DNA of 64,000 nt from Babylonia areolata. Its lineage: Eukaryota > Mollusca > Gastropoda > Neogastropoda > Buccinidae. A program made the translations under genes and the position numbers. The notes under the pieces were generated by a model. The model saw nothing but the letters and a program-made list of their open reading frames with translations, searched no databases and was not told the origin of the DNA. The stretch is from assembly GCF_041734735.1 (NCBI RefSeq), contig NC_134882.1, positions 24,951,777-25,015,776 on the forward strand, given 5' to 3'. This document shows, in pieces, positions 1 through 11,287 of the stretch; positions within the stretch are counted from its first letter, which is position 1; every line of letters starts with the position of its first letter.

Positions 1-1950
1 GCGTCCAGTCATTCTGATGAGATGATAAACTGAGGTCCCATGTGCAGCAAGCACTTGGCGCATTGAAAAGGAATCCATGATTCCAATAATGTTGCCCTCT
101 GGAAAAATTCTGTAAAATAAATCCACTTGGATAGGTACACTGATATATATGAATGCACTCAAGAGTGTCAAGACCTGACGAAGCACGTTGGGTTATGCTG
201 CTGGTCAGGTATCTGCCTAGCAGATGTGGTAAAGTATATATGGATTTATCCGAGCGCAGTGATGCCTTTTTGAGAAACTGAAACTCCAGGAATATGTTGA
301 ACAGTGTGGGAGATGGAAGGCAGCCCTGATGAACTCCAGCTAAAGTGTAGAACCATTCTCTAATTGCAACTAGTGTGTTCCACACTGGTCATTTGGAGCA
401 TAGTAGCTGGACGATAGTGATTCGCTTTTGCCCGATGTTAAAATTTCTAATTGTGTCCCATGTTAGAACTCCCTCTGGTGTTGGATTGCATAGGTTACTC
501 ACGTTAAAGGTCTGTTAGATGCTGCTTCTGTTATTGTGGAATCTGGCCTGTTCTTCAGCAGTGTTGATAACTGCTTGCGGCTGTTACATGTTTTGAATGA
601 TTTTGAGCATAACTTTGCTGGCATGCTGATCAAACTGATGGTGCAGTATTTCTGGCAATGTTGGAGATTTTCTTTCTTTGAAAGAATGATGATTAGTGAT
701 TGACTCCATTAGTCCATAGCATGAGTCATTCGCCTGTGAGCCAGATGTTGTTGCAGATGGAGGTAGAATATTATCAGTTACTGCCTTGATCTCTGCCATA
801 TTTCAGGAGTTCTGCAGGGTTGTTGTAACTGGCTACATAAGCCTTGCCAAATTTCAGAGACCTCACTTCTGCAACAAGTACATCCTCTTCACAAAGTAGT
901 TGGAGAATGTCATTCTCATTTGTTGAACTTTGCACTGTCAGCACACCTGGATTTCCTTTGCTTCGTTGCAGAGTTCAAAGCAGTACTCAGTCTGCCTTTT
1001 TTATGTTGTTGTGTGTGTGTGTGCGTGCATGAGAGAGTTGCCATATTTTTTCTGAATTAGTTAATAGTGCTGACTGTTCTGTTTGGTCAAGTTTGAACAA
1101 TCATAAAAGTTTCTTTATGCCGTTGTAGTTTATGTTGTTCTAAAAATCTTCACACTGTTGTTTGATTCAACTTTCCCTTGCAATTTCCATTTCTTGACCA
1201 ATCCTCTCAAATATAGCACTCCACTTTTCCTGTCTTTTCTTACTTTTCTTTAATGATTTTAGGTTCCTACTAGAGTGTCACACTTCTCCAAGTCATTGCC
1301 TGTGATCCATGGTTTGGATTTCCACCAGCTTATCATTTGGACATCTGTTGTTTTTTCAGTCATCACTTGGCTGGAATTTTTGTGAGATCTTCAAGCAGTA
1401 GAGAGGGGAAAATTTTCCTCCACTGACTACTTGGAATTGTTCAGTATGTCAGGATCTTTCAGTTTTTCAAGATTGAATTTGAGACTGCCATTTTTTCCTC
1501 TCTTGTTGTTCCTGAACTATACTTAAAAATTAATAATTATCATGACAAGGTCATGGTCACTGCCAAAGTCACCCCATGGGAATGTCCTTGTTTTAGCTTA
1601 TTGATGCCAGAACCTGTTTCAGTTCTTCACAAGCTGTGGTAATGACCATTTTGGGAATGCCTTGACCATCATCGGGATGTTTGCCAAGGGTATTAGCAAA
1701 AACCAAGTCCTTGTTACTGGCAAGTTCTAGCACTGTATCAGCCATTGGTATTCTCATTGCAGTTGCGACTGCAGAAATCCGTCCAGTCTTCTTGGGTGTC
1801 TGTGCTAACCTTGACATTCCAGCCTGAACAATGAGGATGTCTTTCTTGTTAACTTGATGACCATTTGAAGCTGGGTGTAGAATTCTTCAGTTTCACTTTC
1901 AAGTAGATGTCAAAGCATGTGGTCTGATCCATATATTCTAGTTTTCTACT
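1..1950 (-). mobile_element. RTE-like LINE relic (endonuclease and RT parts)
   Basis: Minus-strand frames resemble the endonuclease-to-RT part of an RTE-type LINE. Around 1593-1817 the translation aligns by eye with the RTE pattern for the end of the endonuclease: 'NKDLVFANTLGKH', followed further on by 'GDFGSDHDLVM', which corresponds to the usual SDHDLV endonuclease motif. Towards position 1 the sequence looks like RT-region coding sequence. Frames are broken repeatedly, so this is an old non-functional copy, and the window edge cuts it. No TSD could be checked. The clade call rests on memory of RTE proteins, not on a search. Confidence 0.6.
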
Positions 1951-2254
1951 CCATATCTGTTTTGGGAAAGAAAACAGAAACAAGAGGAGCATATTGCAGA
2001 CTTTCACAAAAATGAAAAACCCAACACACTGGTTAGGCCTTAAGAGCCAACCATAGGTTTTTGCAAAATATTAACACCAAAAGGAATAGAAGAATTTAAA
2101 AAAATTAAAATAAAGAAGTAAGTAAATATATCAAAATGTAATAAAACTGAAGACACATAAAAGACAAGTGATTGAAATAGAAATAAGCATGAAAATAGGA
2201 CACATTCAATGAACCTGCATGCACCCACACATAATTTATTGTGTGCACTCTCAC

Positions 2255-2760
2255 ACAAGTGTACAAAGCCACACACACACACATAAACAGTGCATGTACA
2301 ACAGTTCGGCAGTCTCAATGACATCCAGGCCCAACCCTCAACTGACAAACGAACATATATTGAATATATGAAATGGCCGCTGTCTCCATATACACATATA
2401 AAATATATTCACACACACACACACACACACATGTCACATGTATGATGTATTTTATGTGTGTCTCACAGAGGCATAAAGCATTACTCGGCAGAATTTTGCA
2501 TTGTACACAAATGCAGACACACACATGCAGTGAAACACATAAAATAATTTTGTAAATGTCAATCCCACAAACAAATAGGGCACATGCATATAATTGTGTA
2601 GATACGCTGGTACATAGCTCCCACAATACAATCCCCCACCCTCCCCCCCTACACACATATACTCACCAGCTCCCACAATATATGCATGCACACGCACATA
2701 CACACACTCCAGGTCCCACGACATACAATACACACATGTAAACAGGCACACACATTCTGC
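2255..2760. repeat. CA-rich microsatellite region
   Basis: Runs of CA/CACA are spread across this stretch. The purest are about 2270-2284 and 2409-2431. They explain the cysteine/valine-rich and histidine/threonine-rich open frames here, which are not genes. Nothing else is recognised between 1950 and 2940. Confidence 0.75.
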
Positions 2761-2944
2761 CACAGTTTTGCATTAATGTTACACAAACTTACAGGCATAG
2801 CTAAAGAGGTAGGAAAAGATCTACCACGCCATAACAAAGTCTAGCGTGTTGAGTCTGCTGTACTGGAGAAGGCCCAGGTATACTTGATTTTGAAGAAATC
2901 TGCACTTTGTTGGTTTTGAGATGATGTCAATATTTGTTTCATTA

Positions 2945-3075
2945 GTACCCCCGAAAACGGAGTGTGGCTGCCTACATGGCGGGGTAAAAACGGTCATACA
3001 CGTAAAAGCCCACTCATGTGCATTCGATTGAACGTAGGAGTTGCAGCCCACGAACGCAGAAGAAGAAGAAGAAGT
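2945..3075 (+). mobile_element. SINE 3' fragment, family A
   Basis: This matches the 3' part of the SINE at 21297-21668: the 'GGCTGCCTACATGG' block, the 'GTAAAAGCCCACTC' block and the 'GCAGCCCACGAACG' end, closed by a (GAA)n tail. The tRNA-derived head is absent, so the copy is 5' truncated. Confidence 0.75.
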
Positions 3076-3079
3076 AGTT

Positions 3080-4040
3080 TCATTAGTAATTGCTCTTGAT
3101 CTTCCCTTTATTGTTAGACTTGGACAGCTCCCTCTCTCAGTTACATATTATTTTAGAAGATTGATGCCTTGCACCTGGTTTTTTAGGTTTGCTTTTACTT
3201 TAAGTTTTCAGATTTTCCTGTATGTAGGCTGCTTATTGTTGCTGCAGTACCATTAAGTCAATCAGCTTCCTCATTCCCCTTAACTCTTGCAATACATCCA
3301 TGTAAGGTTTTGCATCTGGGTTTGCATTTTGGTTTGCATGGTCTCAGTAGGAGTGTCTTTTGTTGCAACCATGAAAGACATGGGAAAGGAGTCTGGTCTG
3401 TCGATATAGTATAGCTGAGCAGCAATGTCCCAGTACCACTGTTTACTCTAACCCACACACACTAGGCCTCATCCCAGTTCAAACAACGGTCATAACACGA
3501 GCTCCTGTGCCCCCCCCCATCCCCTCCAACCCCCTCCTCTCTGTGCTGATTCGAGAAAAAACAATGACGCCATATTACGTTGCCTAACAAATCTACTGGT
3601 TCTGCTATACCTGTAACTGAAACTTTTTCTGGGTGAATATACTTTTTTACTTTTTCTTTTCTTCTTCTTTTTTTAATTTAATTTTTTACTGCCCTTTTAT
3701 AATTCATTGGTGGATTACTTCAAATGAAAAGCTGAATACTGCAAGATACGAGTATTTCTGGATTTTGTGTGTGTGTGTGTTTTTTTGGTTTTTTTTGCTT
3801 TTTTGAGAGAGTGAGTCATATAGTTTGGTAATTTTTTTCACTGATACAGTGATAGATCATGAGCGGATTTCTCCATTTCAAATGATGAATGCCACATTTT
3901 GTTATTTGATAACTTAAATACATGTTCTTCATGTTCTTCTTGCGGCTGTCACCGCACCCACACACACATTCACTCACTCTCTCCCACACTCCCTCTCATT
4001 CTTTATGCACAAACTGAAATTCCAGACATCAGCAGCCAGA
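3080..4040. other. no gene recognised; upstream flank of the POLR1D-like gene
   Basis: AT-rich sequence with T-runs (3640-3690), a GT run (3766-3780) and a CA run (3957-3968). A 'TGACGTGA' CRE-like octamer lies at 4048-4055, about 47 bp before the proposed start codon at 4102. It could belong to a promoter, but that is only inference. No other feature is supported. Confidence 0.3.
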
Positions 4041-4101
4041 TGCCCTGTGACGTGACCGGCAGGTTTACTTTCATTGACAGTGTGTTTACTTGAGACTAAC
4101 A

Positions 4102-4148
4102 ATGGCTGCTAGTGATAAGAAACCATATGGAGAGCTGGACAGTACAAG
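4102..4148 (+). CDS. POLR1D: POLR1D isoform-2-like protein, proposed exon 1
   Basis: An ATG in good context (A at -3, G at +4) opens a short frame of 15 codons plus two bases: MAASDKKPYGELDST, then AG. It is followed by GT at 4149 (GTCATC, a weak donor). The phase fits exon 2 exactly: AG plus the first base A of exon 2 gives Arg, yielding '..DSTR-LAVQEILKDL'. In human POLR1D isoform 2 a short acidic leader of similar length precedes the matching 'TELAIRELL' block. The weak donor and the 12 kb distance to exon 2 are the reasons for caution. A spliced transcript would settle it. Confidence 0.5.
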
Positions 4149-4164
4149 GTCATCAGAGAAGAAA

Positions 4165-4385
4165 AGCCCCCCTTAGTTGAGTGTTTTGGCCCTTAACTCC
4201 TCACACTCTAAGGGGGCCGGGCCACACCCAGGTCATGACTCCTGAATGCCCTTGAATTGCCGTTTTTTTTCTCTCCCCTGGTCCTCAGGAGGTTCAAACC
4301 CACGCCTCCAGGGTGGTCACCACTTCAGGACTGAGTCACCTTTTCTGGCAGACATTTTAACCACTGAGCTATCTTACGCCTAGTT
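4165..4385 (-). mobile_element. tRNA-derived SINE, family B
   Basis: Read on the minus strand, the head carries an A-box-like 'TAGCTCAGTGG' and a B-box-like 'GGTTTGAACCTCC' about 60 bp later, the layout of a tRNA-derived pol III promoter. The body runs toward 4165. It lies just inside the proposed intron 1 of the POLR1D-like gene, antisense to it. The intervening bases do not fold as a tRNA cloverleaf, so it is not a tRNA gene. Confidence 0.6.
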
Positions 4386-4398
4386 TGAGCAGGAAAAT

Positions 4399-5100
4399 TT
4401 AATCCTTATGAAGTTTACTTTCATTCCTCCTCGACCAGATCCAGCTGGAACTCTTTTCTGCTGCTTCTGCCATTGCCTTGAGAGCCTGTGTCCTCTCTCT
4501 GCCAGAAATCGACAGCTGCTTCATCAGGCTGTAGGCAGACGCGCTTACAAACCCTCTTGCACCAATCTCTGTGGCGAGGACTTTGGCTTGGAAGCCAGAT
4601 TCTCTCAGGCTGCTGGTTAGACTAGCATAATTCTTGGTCTTGTAGATGTGGGCTTCCTCAATTCTGCTTTCGTATGGTACAGTGAGCTCAATCAGAATTG
4701 CTTGTTTTGTTGCCTTGGAGTGGAGTACTCTGTCAGGTCTCATGCCGCTCTTGCTGATGATTTCCAGGTGTTTTTCCCCTCTGGTAGGTCAGCTGTGCAT
4801 TCCCAATCTTTGGCACCATCAAGCAGTCCACGTTTCCATGCTTCGGATGTTTCAGCTATTCCTGGTCAGACTTTATTTCCTTTTGCAGAGCGGAACTCTC
4901 CTGGAACTTCTGGTTGGGTTGGTGCTCCTTGGACAGTGCTCACCACGTGTGCAATTTCTTTTAGCACTTGGTGTGCCTCCATGTGTGGTCAGGTCAGGGG
5001 CATAGCCCTTGCTACTGGTACCATGTAACCCAGTACTACCTGCCGCATGTGAAGTCTCTCAACGACGGACCAGGCGGAGGAGGAAACCTTTCCCAATGGC
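4399..5100 (-). mobile_element. LINE fragment, C-terminal (post-RT) region
   Basis: The minus-strand frame at 4743-4399 encodes a stretch with the pattern 'IELTVPYESRIEEAH', 'VLATEIGARGF' and 'SSSWIWSRR'. This is the conserved region after the RT in a group of invertebrate LINEs (usual form ELTVPWE...VGCRGF...W.W.R). Coding-like sequence continues upstream with interruptions to about 5100 ('HMRQVVLGYMVPVARAM'). Frameshifts and stops show it is dead. A related piece lies at 7469-7717 on the same strand. Confidence 0.6.
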
Positions 5101-5129
5101 TGTGAAGGCGAAAGAGGATGACTAAAGGG

Positions 5130-6100
5130 CAGGGGGAGCTCTTATCCTTGGCTGGAAGTCCTCCTAGGAGACGGAACTCTGAAGAAAAAACCTGCACCTG
5201 TCGATGCCGTCCTACACGTGGCAGTATTTGCACCTGTGGGACTGTGAGTGTTGGTAGGCGAGAGAGTGGTGAAGGGACTGCACAACTCCTTCACTAAAAT
5301 AAAGTCCTGTGCTGGCCAGGCAACCAGGTTAATGTCGGAATGATGAGCTAGCCCTTCAACACCCAGCTTCCCCATGCCTTGTGGCGATGGAAAATTGGTA
5401 ATGGGGACAGGCACAGGATGCTGCTGGCAGTTCCTAGTCATGACTCTGCATGCAGGCGGCTGTGGGGTGATGGTCATCCGCTGTAGACTGGGGCAGATGT
5501 GGCGCCCGTATCCTCCCACAGTGTCAGAGCAGCCCATTTTAGGGACAGCACTGGGGAAGGGGCGATAAAAGGATCCCCAAACAAAGCTTGCCTTGCCTAG
5601 TACCTAGTAGGAAACCGCACCTACTTGGACATCCAACACTAGCGGTCGAAAACAACAGAAGAAAAGAACCAGGAGTCATGCCCTGACTCTGGGTGCCTGG
5701 AATGTTTGCACCCTTTTAGACAGAGACGACAGACCAGCGCTTATTGCTGGAATGCTTGATCGCTGCCAGGTGGACATAGCAGCCCAGGGCGAAACCAGGT
5801 TTGCTAGTGAAACCCAGCTGGAGAAAGTTGGAGGGGGCTACAACTTCTACTGCATTGGGAAGCCAGATAGCACCCCAAGAACCATACAAACCAAACTTGC
5901 ACAACAGCTTGACAGCCTTCCACGTGGGATAAACGATAAGCTGATGACCCTGCATCTGAAGCTGTCTGAGGATCGCTTCTCCACAGTCATCAGCTGCTAT
6001 GCCCCGACAATGAACCAGCTAGCTTACAGAACACCAGTGCCTTCCCCCCACCTGCAATCAAGATCGATGACACAGAGATCAAGTCAGTCGACAAGTTTTG
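5130..6100 (+). mobile_element. LINE 5' part: leader plus endonuclease domain
   Basis: Coding starts near 5690 with 'LGAWNVCTLLDRDDR' and continues through an APE-type endonuclease: 'MLDRCQVDIAAQGETRF', then 'RGINDKLMTLHLKL' and 'STVISCYAPTMN'. The same motifs appear in the full-length LINE at 33355-37460 (WNVRTLLDR, ALSETRLAEE, SAYAPTM), so the two belong to one family or close kin. After about 6030 the sequence jumps to what looks like the RT C-terminal part ('PPAIKIDDTEIKSVDKF'), so the middle of the element is deleted. The copy is dead. Confidence 0.65.
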
Positions 6101-6101
6101 G

Positions 6102-6373
6102 TGCAGATAGTAAAAAAGGGAAATTACTCTAATTAATGCTAGGGGACTTAATTTGCTTTAAACTGATCTTTCTCATCCTAAACATTACATTTTGAAACAA
6201 GAGAGGCAAGGCCTTCAAGACTCATTTGTGATGCACTTTAAAAAAAAAATCCAAGCTTTTTATGTATTGAGTATAATTTCAAAATGTAATGTTTAAGATG
6301 AGAAAGATCAGTTTAAAGCAAACTAAGTCCCCTACAGAGTAATTTCCCTTATTTTACTGTCTGCACCAAAATG
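6102..6373. repeat. long inverted repeat, arms about 95 bp
   Basis: Bases 6102-6196 and 6279-6373 are reverse complements with a few mismatches. Both contain 'GGGAAATTACTC' and 'AACTGATCTTTCTCAT', the second on the opposite strand. The spacer between the arms starts inside the terminal repeat of the MITE at 6198-6725. The left arm begins exactly where the LINE coding similarity ends, so the LINE break and the inverted repeat are probably linked. Confidence 0.7.
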
Positions 6374-6725
6374 TTTGCAATAAACAAAACTTCCATGCTT
6401 AGCAAAAGAAGTTCCTGTTTGAACAAAAAATGATAATAATGACAGATCTTTTGTTGGGTCGAATATCAGATCAAAGTGCCAAGTTTAGAGAATACAAAAA
6501 ATATAAATATAACAGTAAATGCATTATACTCAATACATAAAAAGCTTGGATTTAAAAAAAAAAGTGTATCACAAGTGAGTCTTCAAGGCCTTGCCTCTTT
6601 TTTTATTTATTTTTTTTAATGCAAAGCTTTATAATAACAAATACAGAACACATTTTAACGATTAGATTAAAAAAAAATTTTTTTAAGAGTATCACAGGTG
6701 AGTCTTGAAGGCCTTGCCTCTCTTG
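6198..6725. mobile_element. MITE with about 37 bp terminal inverted repeats
   Basis: The left end 'CAAGAGAGGCAAGGCCTTCA' (6198) is repeated in reverse complement at the right end (6725). Similarity continues for about 37 bp with four mismatches. A third, internal copy in reverse orientation lies at 6522-6597 and also pairs with the left arm out to position 6275. No transposase frame is present. No clear target-site duplication was seen, so the superfamily is not assigned. The internal sequence is AT-rich. Confidence 0.65.
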
Positions 6726-6729
6726 TCAT

Positions 6730-8260
6730 GAGTTTTCTTTTTGCATTTCGGATGTTGTCCATTTCTGGTTGTTGCCTGGATTATTGAGGAGGTGTTCTTG
6801 TCTTTGGTTCTTTCACTCCATAGCTTTCCCCACAGGTTGCATTCACAATATCTTTGTAGGTGGCTAACTTGTGTTCCATGGTACTGTTTCCTTCAGTGCA
6901 TCAAGTTTTCGGACTATTTTCTAGTCTGGCTCTTCCCATTCTGTTTCTGCACTTGCAGGTGGCAAGTTTAGTTTCTGGCATTTGGCTTCATGATCTTGTA
7001 CAAATGATTCGTCTGAATTATCAGTGCGGATGTCCCGCTAAACTTAGAACCTACATGTAGTGTATGTGGACTGAATTGGTCCACCTCCATCCTTTTGACT
7101 AACAGTGAATTTCAAATTCGAAGTAGGCCAACGCTGAATTATTTTCTCAAACTCGTAAAGCATAGAAATTTTGCAGTAGATTTTTTATTCAGGTGTTAGG
7201 GCAACAAAAAATGTACCTATACAAACTTATAGCTGTTTTTTGTGGCATGCCAGTATGTTTATTTCTGTGATGAAAAATGGATGTGTAGCTGTCATTTTCC
7301 CATCAGAACCTGAAAAGGAAAAGCTGAAGACACACCTCTTTTTACATAGGTTTTTTTGTGGGTCTTTAAGGGGGATGCATTGAGAAAGTGTTTTGAGCCC
7401 AGCCCATAGTCAATTGCACTGAGAATGAGTGATTGATATTCTTCAATATGATGTCAGATGAGAGGTGTTCATCTGCTACTGGTAACCATGTAACCCAGTG
7501 CCACATGCCACAGGTGGGGAGTAAACCCTACAACTGAACAAGAAAATCTAATCTGGAGAGAGATGGGCTCCACCAGATATGATTTGCCCAGGGCACGCTG
7601 CATGAGGGAAAAGAATTCAGAGGCTATACTGGATTGCTCACAGCCTGGGTTGACAATGGCGACGCCATCCTCCGTCGACCTCCACCAGGGAGGACACAAA
7701 TAATTGCGGAAAATCACAGAGTATCCGTGGTCAATGTGTTCTGCATTCCAGAAATGAGCAGCACTATTACAATGTTAGCACTGAATGTTTATGTTGTTTT
7801 GTCTTGTAAATTATATTCCCTTCACTCTTTGTAGTATTTGCAAATATTTTATCTGTAATTACTGATATCATCCTGTTTGGTAAAATCTGGTCTTTCTGGT
7901 TCATCCTTGCAAGATGATAAATGAAGAATTTGATATTTAATTTTTTCTTCATTTGACAGTTCATGATACTTTCCCCATTTCTGCTCTTTCTTGTGCACTT
8001 TTCCCAAGGCAGATGACTGTCTTTTTCAATGCAGACTCCAAATCAAATTTCCATATTCTTCATATACTTTTTCACATCAAATAAATATTCAAAAACTTTG
8101 AAACTCTTATTTTTATCTGACTTGGTATTCATTTTTTGTGAAACCAAGAACAAGAGGATATACAGAGTAGAGAAAGTTGTTATCAAGTTCAAAAAGTAAT
8201 ACTTGTTAAAATCCTCCTCTTCACCATATCCTGATTGATGGATTCATGTTGAAAAAGAGA
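6730..8260. other. intron 1 sequence with old LINE scraps
   Basis: Mostly unassigned AT-rich sequence. Around 7310-7345 a frame reads like the end of an L2/CR1-type RT ('LKTHLFLH'). At 7469-7717 the minus strand encodes a piece ending 'HLWHVALGYMVT', similar to the LINE fragment at 4399-5100. Neither is complete. No host exon was recognised. Confidence 0.35.
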
Positions 8261-8263
8261 TCT

Positions 8264-8499
8264 GAAAACAGCTGACAAGAAGGGCGTGGAGAGCCTTGGC
8301 CACGGAATGATTCAGCGCTTATAGCTGTTAGAGGCGTTTGATTGGCTAAGAGCGGGCCAGACTAAGAGGGGCGTCTTTTCACTGTTAGCCGCGCGAAATT
8401 TGGCCAAACAGAGCAAACCATAGGCCTAGTTTGCATCAGTTTGACATGGTAAGTATATGTAAACACCAAACATGGAGTATAATACAAACTCCTCCTTTT
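8264..8499 (+). mobile_element. solo DIRS right-hand terminal repeat
   Basis: Bases 8298-8499 are identical by eye to 14469-14670, the right end of the DIRS element. The stretch just before it (8264-8297, containing 'GGCGTGGAGAGCCTTGG') is absent at 14435-14468 but is present in the solo terminus at 62690-62965. This terminus therefore probably belonged to a separate, slightly different copy. It abuts the left end of the element at 8500 with no spacer. Treated as a fossil end; no coding part is attached. Confidence 0.75.
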
Positions 8500-8764
8500 G
8501 GTGTCATATACTGTACCATGTCAAACTGATGCAAACTAGGCCTATGGTTTGCTCTGTTTGGCCAAATTTCGCGCGGCTATTAAGCGTTTTCATTTGGCCT
8601 TATTTTGTTGTATGCGGCTTGCATGTATATTGTGCTTACATTCTGTGTACTCGTTTCGACTCGGCCCCCTCGATTTCTTCGTATTTTTCTACCTCTGAGT
8701 CGATCCTGTCTTTCCTTTCTCTGTTGGGGATCGAATTGTTCGCTGGGTGCTTACGCGCGGTACC

Positions 8765-11236
8765 ATGCCTCGTTTGCCATCCTACGAAGGCAGGGATCAT
8801 GATGCTGGCAGAGATACTCGCCAAGAGACTCTCCCAGGCCCGGAGCTCATGATTTCTCCCGATAGGGACCGCGGCGATGCGTCTGCAGACGCTGATCGCG
8901 GAGGGGACGCTCGTCCCGATAAAACGGTCATGAAGGGGACCGGGGGGAAAGGGATTCGAGCGTCACCTCCCGAAGTGTCCCAGCGCGAGGCGGGTGGAAG
9001 GGGGAGTAGCACGTCCTCTCTTGGTGGTGGGAACTCGCGGTTGGGTGCGGACTCCCAAGGGGAGGCCGCCCCCCGCCGTTACCCGGGTCCCCACACGGAG
9101 ACGGCCCTCAGGGGCCCCAGTGCTGTTTCCCCTCCTCCCTTCTCGGTCGACCCCCCTCCCCCACCTCCTCCTGGGGGAGAAAAACATTTGGTTCCGGGGG
9201 GGGACCTCCACTTAGCCCACCCCGGGCCAAGCCACCCCAGTCTCCCCACGGGAGGGGATTCTGGGCGCGTGGCAACCTGCTCTGCAGGTCTCCCCGCTAT
9301 CCGGCCGGTCTCCCCTGCTGGGGGAGTCCCGCACGTGTCAGGCGGTTCCGGGCAGTCAGACCGCCGGCCTTTCGGCCTGTCTGACACCCAAGTCGGACCT
9401 GACCTCCCTCCGACTTGGCCAGGTTTTTCCCTTCAACGAGGTCAAGGCACCAGTGACCCTTGGGGCTGGGGTCACGGGATGGCTGGTGCCCACGGGTGGT
9501 ATCCCCCATTCTACCCGTACTGGGGTGCACCTATGGTGCATGCTGGGTTCCCGGGAGGACCAGGGACTAACCCCTGGTCCGCTCCCCACCGGACCCAACC
9601 CAGCACAGACCACAGAGTGACACACACAGCCCCGACAAGAGGGATTGACTCCTCGTCAGGCAGGTCGAGCTCCTCGACCAGTATTAACACTACAACCTCG
9701 AATCGGTCCTCTGTCAGCACGCAGGTGACCGCCACGGTCACTACGGCTTCCTTTTCAGGACCGACGGCAGCTGAGGGACCCCGCTCAGCCCGTGGGAGCC
9801 TGCTGTTCCCACCTACCCAGCCCTCGGTCCTAAAAGGAGATGAGTGGGTGTTCGTCCCCTCACAGCACTCGTGGGTCCCTCTGGCGTCCAGGGACGCTCT
9901 CTCTGAGAAGGTGTGGCACCCACCATCCCAAGCATGGTTGGACCTACGGTCCACACACTCCCCACCCTCTTCAGGTGTCAAGGACATATCAGAGGAGACC
10001 AGGGTCCCTGCTCGGGATCGCCCCAGCTCATCCCGCTGGGCTGACCACAGCCCACAGGATGGCCCCGTGGGTACATCCACTTGGGATGGCACCCAGCAGG
10101 GGATGGACTGTGAACAAGAAGGACAGCCCCTGTCTTCGGATGAGGACGAACAAGCAGATGAGCACTCTTCGCCCCCATCCCAGTGCGACAGATGGAGCCC
10201 ACGCCTCCCTAGGGACCAGCCTGAACCAAACTCGGACTTTGCCGAGCTCGAACTGACCCTCCCCAATAGGGTCACACATGCTGAATCAGTCCCTCAGGCA
10301 ACTTTGTCACCCTTAACCCTCTTACGGTCAGGTGACTCTAACTCCAGAACCACAAGGCGACTCAGAGTGCCAGAAATGGCTCAGGAGTGGCTTAATAAGC
10401 CAGCCCGCACCGTCAGGGGTGCTGCTTCCATCCCTTCTCCAGGCAGGGAGTCACTCTCTGCCCCGGGCGCTTTTGCCCCAGGCAAGTTCCTTAAAGATCC
10501 CTCCAAGGGAGGAGTGTGGTCCTGGTACACACAGGACCACCCTGCCTACAGGGAAGCAGAGCCCTCCGCGCAGGACAGGATGTTGGTCTCACAGCGCACC
10601 ACCTTCCCCACCTCAGCTACTCTTCCCTTTAAGACATTTGCAGAGTGGGACAAACTGGCCCGCCGCTGCCTCCTCGAGGTGTCCACGGCTTATACCTTCT
10701 TTGACGCGTTCCTCCACAGAGCCAATGAGCTGTGGGAACGACGTCCAGTTCAGCAGGGCACGGAGTCTCCTTCCTCTGGCCTGCCTGGCCTCTTCTCAGA
10801 CCCGAGGTTAAACACTTTTGGCAATCGAGTAGCGTCTGGTCTCACGGCAGCTGCAGACGCAGCTACCAGCCTTCACTTCAATACGGTGCTAGCGCGGCGG
10901 GATGCTGTTCTCCGCCTCTCTAACATTCCAGTAGAGGAGAGGGCTGCTCTGCGGTCCATCCCAGCACAGCAGCACTCCCTCTTCGGCCAGTATGCGCCGC
11001 ATTTTGTCAGCCACAGGGCAGAGACAAACCGGGAGGTGGCCTCATATTTAGCCCAATCCTCCCAGGGGCGCCAGGGTTCTATGCCATTGAAGAGACCCGC
11101 CACCAGGGCTCCTCCATATACCTCGCCTCCTAAGCCAAAGCGGCGTGCTCAGAATCAGCGGCAGAGGAACAAACCACCTCATGGCCGTCCAAGCCGTCCG
11201 GCCATGCCCAAGGCCAGAAGGCAGCACCCCCAATGA
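8765..11236 (+). CDS. DIRS ORF1, gag-like protein
   Basis: A single open frame of about 820 codons. The ATG at 8765 has the better context ('ACCATGC'); an in-frame ATG at 8747 is an alternative. The first two thirds are rich in Pro, Gly and Ser and low in complexity. The last third (from about 10340) looks folded and ends in a basic tail ('KPKRRAQNQRQRNK'), suited to binding RNA. No zinc knuckle was seen. By position it is the gag-equivalent of DIRS elements, expected to form the particle or RNP in the cytoplasm. Its stop codon overlaps the ATG of the next long frame (11233) as ATGA. Confidence 0.8.
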   Translation: MPRLPSYEGRDHDAGRDTRQETLPGPELMISPDRDRGDASADADRGGDARPDKTVMKGTGGKGIRASPPEVSQREAGGRGSSTSSLGGGNSRLGADSQGEAAPRRYPGPHTETALRGPSAVSPPPFSVDPPPPPPPGGEKHLVPGGDLHLAHPGPSHPSLPTGGDSGRVATCSAGLPAIRPVSPAGGVPHVSGGSGQSDRRPFGLSDTQVGPDLPPTWPGFSLQRGQGTSDPWGWGHGMAGAHGWYPPFYPYWGAPMVHAGFPGGPGTNPWSAPHRTQPSTDHRVTHTAPTRGIDSSSGRSSSSTSINTTTSNRSSVSTQVTATVTTASFSGPTAAEGPRSARGSLLFPPTQPSVLKGDEWVFVPSQHSWVPLASRDALSEKVWHPPSQAWLDLRSTHSPPSSGVKDISEETRVPARDRPSSSRWADHSPQDGPVGTSTWDGTQQGMDCEQEGQPLSSDEDEQADEHSSPPSQCDRWSPRLPRDQPEPNSDFAELELTLPNRVTHAESVPQATLSPLTLLRSGDSNSRTTRRLRVPEMAQEWLNKPARTVRGAASIPSPGRESLSAPGAFAPGKFLKDPSKGGVWSWYTQDHPAYREAEPSAQDRMLVSQRTTFPTSATLPFKTFAEWDKLARRCLLEVSTAYTFFDAFLHRANELWERRPVQQGTESPSSGLPGLFSDPRLNTFGNRVASGLTAAADAATSLHFNTVLARRDAVLRLSNIPVEERAALRSIPAQQHSLFGQYAPHFVSHRAETNREVASYLAQSSQGRQGSMPLKRPATRAPPYTSPPKPKRRAQNQRQRNKPPHGRPSRPAMPKARRQHPQ

Positions 11237-11287
11237 CTGGGCCCCGATTCAGCACCGCCAGTCGTTCAGCCCCTCCAAGTAGGAAAC

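Noticed and set aside
2040-2763. Cys/Val-rich open frames on the minus strand
   Set aside because: Produced by CA/GT microsatellites; no other coding sign.
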